In this document: positions 59,230 through 64,000 of the stretch, piece by piece
Layout: each line of letters begins with the position of its first letter
Position numbering within the stretch: the stretch's first letter is position 1
Source of the DNA: Microbacterium rhizomatis
GTDB taxonomy: Bacteria; Actinomycetota; Actinomycetes; Actinomycetales; Microbacteriaceae
Length of the DNA stretch: 64,000 nucleotides
Direction: 5' to 3'
NCBI RefSeq assembly: GCF_008710745.1
Contig: NZ_VYSA01000001.1
Span: 124,001 to 188,000 of the forward strand
The notes under the pieces: generated by a model
Seen by the model: only the letters and a program-made list of their open reading frames with translations
Databases searched by the model: none
Told to the model about the DNA's origin: nothing
Translations under genes and position numbers: made by a program

Positions 59230-60099
59230 GTGGATGACGCGCCGATCGGGATCTTCGACTCCGGTGTCGGGGGACTCACCGTGGCGAGGGCGATCTCGGC
59301 TCAACTGCCTCGCGAATCGATGCTCTACATCGGCGATACCGCTCGTTCCCCCTACGGTCCCCAGCCGATCGCCGATGTCCGCCGCTACTCGCTCGAGATC
59401 CTCGACTCCCTCGTCGATCAGGGTGTGAAGATGCTCGTGATCGCCTGCAACACGGCTTCGGCGGCGATGCTGCGCGACGCGCGCGAGCGCTACGACGTCC
59501 CCGTCGTCGAGGTGATCGGCCCGGCCGTACGCACGGCGATGTCGACGACGCGTAACGGTCGGATCGGTGTGATCGGCACCGCGGGAACGATCGGCTCCGG
59601 CGCCTACCAGGACATGCTGGAGGTCAACGCGCGTCTCACCGTCTTCGCGCAGGCGTGCCCTCGATTCGTCGAGTTCGTCGAGGCAGGCGTCACGGACTCA
59701 CCCGAAGTCCTCGCTGTCGCGGAGGAGTACCTCGCGCCGCTCCGGCACTCCGACGTCGATACGCTCGTGCTCGGCTGCACGCACTACCCGTTTCTCGAGG
59801 GAGCGATCAGCTACGTGATGGGTCCGGACGTGTCGCTCGTCTCGAGCGACACCGAGACGGCGAAGGACGTGTATCGGCAGCTGGTCGGTCGCGATCTCCT
59901 TGCCGGTCCGGATGCTGTCGCCCGCCACGTCTACGAAGCCACCGGCGATTCGGCCGCCGAGTTCCTGCGCCTTGCGCACCGCCTCATGGGGCGCGAGGTG
60001 AGCGAAGTCCAGCTCGTGCAGACGGGTGCGATCGACCTGCCCGCCCGTCCCACAGCATCCGCACCTTCTCCTACCCCCGCCCGAGGACGGCTCACCTGA
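59230..60099 (+). CDS. murI: Glutamate racemase
   Basis: A 289-residue cofactor-independent racemase supplying D-glutamate for peptidoglycan. The two catalytic cysteines are in [11 protein letters not shown] (about 72) and [12 protein letters not shown] (about 184), and [13 protein letters not shown] is at the N terminus. Start is GTG at 59230 or 59224; TAGGGT lies eight bases before the former. The disordered C-terminal tail runs into the left arm of a long palindrome. Confidence 0.92.
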   Translation: MDDAPIGIFDSGVGGLTVARAISAQLPRESMLYIGDTARSPYGPQPIADVRRYSLEILDSLVDQGVKMLVIACNTASAAMLRDARERYDVPVVEVIGPAVRTAMSTTRNGRIGVIGTAGTIGSGAYQDMLEVNARLTVFAQACPRFVEFVEAGVTDSPEVLAVAEEYLAPLRHSDVDTLVLGCTHYPFLEGAISYVMGPDVSLVSSDTETAKDVYRQLVGRDLLAGPDAVARHVYEATGDSAAEFLRLAHRLMGREVSEVQLVQTGAIDLPARPTASAPSPTPARGRLT

Positions 60100-60156
60100 C
60101 ACGACACGCCTACGAGCCGCGCGCCGACGGGCGTGTCGCGACAGGTGAGCCGTCCT
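60084..60156. repeat. Long interrupted palindrome between murI and rph
   Basis: 27-base arms (60084-60110 and 60130-60156) pair as a 15-bp outer stem (aggacggctcacctg), a 3-base internal loop with two mismatches and a 9-bp inner stem around a 19-base loop. The left arm includes the last codons of murI; the right arm ends 14 bases before the rph ATG. It could terminate murI or control rph expression. Confidence 0.85.
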
Positions 60157-60170
60157 ATGAAAGGAAGACC

Positions 60171-60911
60171 ATGACCGACATCATCCGTGCGGACGGCCGC
60201 GCCGTCCACGAGCTCCGGCCGATCACGATCGAACGAGGCTGGAGCGCGCACGCCGAAGGGTCGGCGCTGATCAGCTTCGGCGGCACGAAGGTGCTGTGCA
60301 CCGCGTCGTTCACGAACGGCGTGCCGCGCTGGCTCACCGGGAAGGGCAAGGGGTGGGTGACCGCCGAGTACGCGATGCTGCCGCGGGCCACCAACAGCCG
60401 CAACGACCGCGAGAGCGTGAAGGGCAAGATCGGCGGGCGCACGCACGAGATCTCTCGCCTCATCGGCCGCGCGCTGCGCGCCGTCGTCGACACGAAGGCG
60501 CTGGGCGAGAACACGATCGTCATCGACTGCGACGTGCTGCAGGCCGATGGGGGAACCCGCACCGCGGCGATCACGGGTGCGTACGTCGCACTCGCGGACG
60601 CGATCGAGTGGGGCCGCGCGAAGAAGTTCATCGGTCAGAAGGCGACACCGCTCATCGACTCGGTGGCCGCGGTCTCCGTCGGCATCATCGATGGCGAGCC
60701 GATGCTCGATCTCGCCTACGTCGAGGACGTCAGGGCCGAGACCGACATGAACGTCGTCGTCACGGGCCGTGGGCTGTTCGTCGAGGTGCAGGGCACCGCT
60801 GAGGGTGCGCCGTTCGACAAGCGCGAGCTCGATGCGCTGCTCGAGCTGGGCGTGGCCGGCTGCGCCGACCTCCGCGACCTGCAGGCCGCGTCGCTCGCTG
60901 CGGGGGAGTAG
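60171..60911 (+). CDS. rph: Ribonuclease PH
   Basis: A 246-residue phosphorolytic exoribonuclease trimming tRNA 3' ends. [61 protein letters not shown] and [19 protein letters not shown] are the family motifs. AAAGGAAGACC gives a good ribosome site. rdgB starts three bases after the stop, a pairing common in bacteria. The only encoded tRNA here lacks CCA, consistent with a need for end maturation. Confidence 0.95.
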   Translation: MTDIIRADGRAVHELRPITIERGWSAHAEGSALISFGGTKVLCTASFTNGVPRWLTGKGKGWVTAEYAMLPRATNSRNDRESVKGKIGGRTHEISRLIGRALRAVVDTKALGENTIVIDCDVLQADGGTRTAAITGAYVALADAIEWGRAKKFIGQKATPLIDSVAAVSVGIIDGEPMLDLAYVEDVRAETDMNVVVTGRGLFVEVQGTAEGAPFDKRELDALLELGVAGCADLRDLQAASLAAGE

Positions 60912-60914
60912 CAC

Positions 60915-61514
60915 GTGCCGGGCCGCATCGTCCTCGCGACGCACAACCCGCACAAGGTCGACGAGTTCCAAGCGATCGTCGCGGCGACGCGCCCCGACCT
61001 CGAGGTGATCGGGTACGACGGCCCCGAGCCGATCGAGGACGGCGTGACCTTCGCCCAGAACGCCCTCATCAAGGCGAGAGCCGCGGCGGCGCACACCGGT
61101 CTGGTCGCCCTCGCCGACGACTCCGGCATCTGCGTCGACGTGCTCGGCGGCGCGCCCGGCGTGTTCTCGGCCTATTGGGCGGGACACGCGAAGGACGCCG
61201 GGGCCAACCTCGCCCTGCTGCTCGACCAGCTCTCGGACATCGCCGATCCGCACCGCACGGCCTCCTTCGTCTCGACGATCGCCGTCGTGACCCCCGGCGG
61301 AACCGAGCATGTCGTGGAAGGCCGGTGGCCGGGCCGGCTCGCCGCGGCCGCCTCGGGCGGGGGCGGATTCGGCTACGACCCGATCTTCATCCCGGACGGA
61401 CAGCATCCCGATGCCGAGCGCACCGTCGGTGAATGGTCGCCGGAGGAGAAGAACGCGGCATCGCATCGGTCGCGCGCGTTCACCGCTCTCGTGCCTCTGC
61501 TGGCGACGCTCTGA
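60915..61514 (+). CDS. rdgB: Non-canonical purine NTP pyrophosphatase (RdgB/HAM1)
   Basis: A 199-residue enzyme removing dITP/XTP from the nucleotide pool. VLATHNPHKVDEFQ, TFAQNALIKARAAA, ALADDSGICVDVLGGAPGVFSA, FGYDPIFIPD and ASHRSRAF are all present. The GTG start uses GGGGGAG at the end of rph as its ribosome site. Confidence 0.93.
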   Translation: MPGRIVLATHNPHKVDEFQAIVAATRPDLEVIGYDGPEPIEDGVTFAQNALIKARAAAAHTGLVALADDSGICVDVLGGAPGVFSAYWAGHAKDAGANLALLLDQLSDIADPHRTASFVSTIAVVTPGGTEHVVEGRWPGRLAAAASGGGGFGYDPIFIPDGQHPDAERTVGEWSPEEKNAASHRSRAFTALVPLLATL

Positions 61515-61574
61515 CCTTTCGCCGCCCGGGAGGGGTAGCGTGCGGGTACGGATGCGCATGCCGATGGAGGCGCG

Positions 61575-62177
61575 ATGTCGCTCGTGCGATGGATGATCAC
61601 GTTCCTCGCCTTCCCCCTGGGCGGGGTGATCACCGCGGCTGTCTTCGGCCCCGCGCGTGATCCGCTGGCCGGTCTCGCCGCGGGTCTCATCATCGGAACA
61701 CTCGTCGGCGGTGCGCAGTGGCTGGCGCTCGGGCGCCGCGCGGGATGGCGATGGTTCGCGGGGACCGCCCTCGCGATCTCCGTCGGGACATCGCTGGACA
61801 TCCTGATCTCGTTCGTGATCGCACCGCTGGGGTCGGTGATCGCCGGAGCGGCGCTCACGGGCATCCTGGTGGGGATCATCCAAGGTTTCCTTCTTCGTCA
61901 CCGAGGCCGGACGACCGGGATCTGGGCCGCAGTGACCGCCGCGGCATGGGCGATCGGCGCCGCGATCAGCACTCTCGCCGTCGAGGGCGACCGGGGGTTC
62001 GCCGCATTCGGCACGCTCGGTGCGCTCGTGGCCACCGCCATCACCGGGATCGTGCTGCGGATGCTCCTGGGTTCACGGGGTCGGCCGGTGACGCGGGATC
62101 CGGATTCCGGGCCGATGCTCGACGTCGCAGCTTCGCTGATCACCGCCACCCGATCGGCCGCGAGCCGTGAGCAGTGA
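61575..62177 (+). CDS. Multi-helix membrane protein, unknown
   Basis: A 200-residue protein with five or six hydrophobic helices built on glycine-rich segments (LAAGLIIGTLVGGAQWLALGRR, LTGILVGIIQGFLLRHRGRTTGIWAAVTAAAWAIG). The two halves look like an internal duplication (GGAQWLALGRRAGWRWFAGTA versus GIIQGFLLRHRGRTTGIWAAV). GATGGAGG precedes the ATG. No function can be given. Confidence 0.75.
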   Translation: MSLVRWMITFLAFPLGGVITAAVFGPARDPLAGLAAGLIIGTLVGGAQWLALGRRAGWRWFAGTALAISVGTSLDILISFVIAPLGSVIAGAALTGILVGIIQGFLLRHRGRTTGIWAAVTAAAWAIGAAISTLAVEGDRGFAAFGTLGALVATAITGIVLRMLLGSRGRPVTRDPDSGPMLDVAASLITATRSAASREQ

Positions 62178-62250
62178 GCGCGCCCACCTGTTGAGAACCG
62201 GACTCATTCCCGTCTTGTCCGAAAGCCCCCTGATCGTCACTGCGACGTTC

Positions 62251-62256
62251 TAGCCT
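62251..62256 (+). promoter_or_regulatory. Leaderless-type -10 element of the CDF exporter
   Basis: TAGCCT is six bases before the ATG at 62263. Confidence 0.5.
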
Positions 62257-62262
62257 TGCCTC

Positions 62263-63186
62263 ATGCACGATCACGCGCCGAGCACCGACGGCATCCGCGG
62301 CGCGAGCAACCGACGCCTTCTGGCCGTCTCGCTCGCGATCACGTCCGTCGTGATGATCGTCCAGGTCGTCGGGGCGGCGTTCTCGGGGTCGCTCGCGCTC
62401 CTCGCTGACGCGGCGCACATGTTCACGGATGCCGCGGCCCTCGTGATCGCGCTGATCGCCAGTACGGTGGCGGCAAGACCCGCCAACGACCGGCGCACCT
62501 TCGGGTATCAGCGCGCTGAGGTCTTCGGGGCACTTGCGAACGGGGTGATCCTGATCGTGCTCTCGGTCTGGATCGGCGTCGAGGCGGTGCTGCGCCTGCT
62601 GCACCCCGGCGAAGCCGAGGTCGCCGGCGGCCTGATGCTCATCGTCGCGGTGGTCGGGCTCATCGCCAACGCGGTCGCCATGTGGCTCCTCAGCGCAGCA
62701 CAGCGGACGAGCATCAACGTCCGCGGGGCATATCTCGAGGTGCTCGGCGACATGATCGGCTCGGCCGCTGTCATCGTTGCGGCGATCGTCATCGTGTTCA
62801 CCGGATGGGCGCCCGCCGATGCGATCGCATCGCTGCTGATCGCCGGGATGATCGTGCCCCGCGCGATCGGGCTCCTCCGCGAAGTCGCCTCGGTGCTCAG
62901 CGAGGGCGCGCCCAAGGGCGTGCAGGTGCAGGAGATCCGCGATCACATCCTCGGAACGCCCGGTGTCGTCGCCGTCCACGACGTGCACGTCTGGCAGCTG
63001 ACCCGAGGGGCTCCGGTCTTCACCGCTCACGTCGTGGTGGAAGAGGCGGCGCTCGCGGACGGCCGGGCCGCCGGCATCCTGAGCGAACTGCAGGGATGCC
63101 TCGACAGTCACTTCGATGTCGAGCACAGCACTTTCCAGCTCGAGCCCGCGGGGCACATCGAGCACGACGACGCCCAGCACGCCTGA
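62263..63186 (+). CDS. Cation diffusion facilitator, CzcD-like
   Basis: A 307-residue H+/divalent metal antiporter (Zn, Co or similar) with six helices and a cytosolic C-terminal ferredoxin-like domain (VQEIRDHILGTPGVVAVHDVHVWQLT). The transmembrane site has ADAAHMFTD in helix II and EVLGDMIGS in helix V. The position that is His in classical Zn exporters is Glu, which may change metal preference. A short His-containing N terminus is present. TAGCCT lies six bases upstream of the ATG. Confidence 0.88.
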   Translation: MHDHAPSTDGIRGASNRRLLAVSLAITSVVMIVQVVGAAFSGSLALLADAAHMFTDAAALVIALIASTVAARPANDRRTFGYQRAEVFGALANGVILIVLSVWIGVEAVLRLLHPGEAEVAGGLMLIVAVVGLIANAVAMWLLSAAQRTSINVRGAYLEVLGDMIGSAAVIVAAIVIVFTGWAPADAIASLLIAGMIVPRAIGLLREVASVLSEGAPKGVQVQEIRDHILGTPGVVAVHDVHVWQLTRGAPVFTAHVVVEEAALADGRAAGILSELQGCLDSHFDVEHSTFQLEPAGHIEHDDAQHA

Positions 63187-63190
63187 GATC

Positions 63191-64000
63191 TCAGTCCTCG
63201 CGGACGACCTCCGACGAAGACTTGTCTGGCCGAAGGCCCCGCCAGCGCGAGTGCCGCAGGATCCCGCCCGGAGTGAACTCGCCGAACTCGACCTCTCCGA
63301 CCAGTTCGGGGCGCACCCAGAGGGCGTCGCTCGCGTCGAGGGCGGGCACCCCGATGAGGGGATTCTCGTCGGTGCGGAGCGGGGTGAGCTTCTTGAGCAG
63401 CGTCGAGAGGGTCGAGTCGCTGAATCCGCTCCCCACACGCCCGGCGTACTGCAGGCCGTCGGGGCCGGGAATGCCGAGCAGCAGCGAGCCGAACGTGCCG
63501 CTTCGGCCGCCTTTGCCCGGGCGGATCCCGGCGATCACCACCTCCTGCGTGCGGGTGATCTTGACCTTGAGCCAGGCTTCCGATCGGCCTCCACGAAGGT
63601 ATGCCGACCGCGGATCCTTCACGACGACGCCTTCGAGGCGCAGCTGATCGCTCGCGTCGAGCGCAGCATCCACATCATCGAAGACCGGCGGCAGCACCAC
63701 GACGGGGAGGGATGCCGCGGCCACCCTTTCGAGCACCTCACGGCGTTCGCGCAGCGGCAGCGTCGTGAGATCGCGGTCGCCCTCGACGAGCGCGTCGAAC
63801 AAGTAGTAGCGCACCGGGGTCCGCTGCGCTTCGCGGGCGATGTCGCCCGGCCGCTCCAGGTTCATGCGCGTCTGAAGGAGCGGGAAGCTCGGGCGCCCGC
63901 CGGGCTCGAGCGCCACCAGCTCGCCATCCAGCACCGCACGATCGGTGCCGAGACCGAGGTCGACCTCGGTCAGCTCCGGGTAGCGGTGGGTGAGTTCGTT
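63191..64000 (-). CDS. ATP-dependent DNA ligase (LigD/LigC type), partial
   Basis: C-terminal 269 residues of a ligase that continues beyond the window edge, so the nucleotidylated Lys motif (KxDG) is not in view. Visible motifs are III (LDGELVAL), IIIa (YYLFDAL), IV (LEGVVVKDP) and V (AWLKVK), then the OB-fold with GLLLGIPGPDGLQYAGRVGSGF and FTPGGILRHSRWRGLR. The frame is open through base 64000, so the internal GTG near 63934 is not the start. It could be a stand-alone ligase or the ligase domain of LigD for end joining. Confidence 0.88.
   Translation of the reverse strand, partial: NELTHRYPELTEVDLGLGTDRAVLDGELVALEPGGRPSFPLLQTRMNLERPGDIAREAQRTPVRYYLFDALVEGDRDLTTLPLRERREVLERVAAASLPVVVLPPVFDDVDAALDASDQLRLEGVVVKDPRSAYLRGGRSEAWLKVKITRTQEVVIAGIRPGKGGRSGTFGSLLLGIPGPDGLQYAGRVGSGFSDSTLSTLLKKLTPLRTDENPLIGVPALDASDALWVRPELVGEVEFGEFTPGGILRHSRWRGLRPDKSSSEVVRED

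Noticed and set aside
1..64000. Mobile elements or horizontally acquired island
   Set aside because: No transposase, integrase, phage gene, tRNA-associated direct repeat or composition break was seen; the single tRNA is flanked by ordinary genes.

Overview
The window is a contiguous piece of a very GC-rich chromosome from a high-GC Gram-positive bacterium, most likely Microbacterium or a close relative in Microbacteriaceae. The evidence is the gene order (a RhlE-type helicase, ferritin-like protein, DUF3107, AdnA, AdnB, NudC, UvrD2, zincin, PDZ/Lon protease and UPF0182 order that as I recall resembles the mycobacterial one), a C50-carotenoid operon, a DUF3039 protein and a small WAGLPSEP protein. 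I see no insertion sequence, prophage, CRISPR array or rRNA. One tRNA gene (initiator tRNA-fMet) is present. Genes are tightly packed and no gap exceeds about 300 bases.

Layout. 1-8.3 kb: tatB, then a reverse-strand operon (MgtE-N/CBS protein, DUF1003 membrane protein, Mrp ATPase), a stress-type membrane protein with a small hydrolase, and a gamma-glutamyltransferase/aminopeptidase P pair. 8.3-15 kb: endonuclease/exonuclease/phosphatase-fold protein, PHP phosphoesterase, SHOCT protein, DEAD-box helicase, ferritin-like protein, lipoprotein, DUF3107. 15-26 kb: a DNA-repair block with the AdnA-AdnB helicase-nuclease, a phosphotransferase-fold protein that has lost its catalytic residues, NudC and a short UvrD2. 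25.7-32.3 kb: an uncharacterised block of ThiF/cyclodehydratase-like protein, DUF2342-type zincin, PDZ-Lon protease and UPF0182 membrane protein. 32.4-38.7 kb: the C50 carotenoid operon idi-crtE-crtB-crtI-crtYe-crtYf-crtEb, with a divergent MarR regulator and a palindromic operator candidate. 38.7-45.5 kb: tRNA-fMet, small membrane proteins, nitrilase-superfamily amidohydrolase, aminotransferase, HtrA protease, maltokinase. 45.6-50.4 kb: a reductive pyrimidine-catabolism operon (beta-ureidopropionase, dihydropyrimidinase, LLM oxidoreductase, class III aminotransferase). 50.4-57.8 kb: small hydrolases and oxidoreductases, hypotheticals, and an ABC exporter whose ATPase has a long disordered N-terminal extension. 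57.8-64 kb: DUF3039, pncB, murI, rph, rdgB, a membrane protein, a cation-diffusion exporter, and an ATP-dependent DNA ligase cut by the window edge.

Two genome-scale patterns stand out. First, at least sixteen transcription-unit starts carry a TAnnnT hexamer exactly 6 or 7 bases before the start codon and usually no Shine-Dalgarno sequence, the signature of leaderless mRNAs; internal operon genes instead use ATGA/GTGA overlaps or ordinary ribosome sites. Second, three long interrupted palindromes (9394-9484, 10978-11060, 60084-60156) have a similar stem/internal-loop/stem design but different sequences. The remaining points of interest are the pseudokinase in the repair block, a roughly 210-base convergent coding overlap between uvrD2 and the ThiF-like gene, and the LLM oxidoreductase sitting where a dihydropyrimidine dehydrogenase would be expected.
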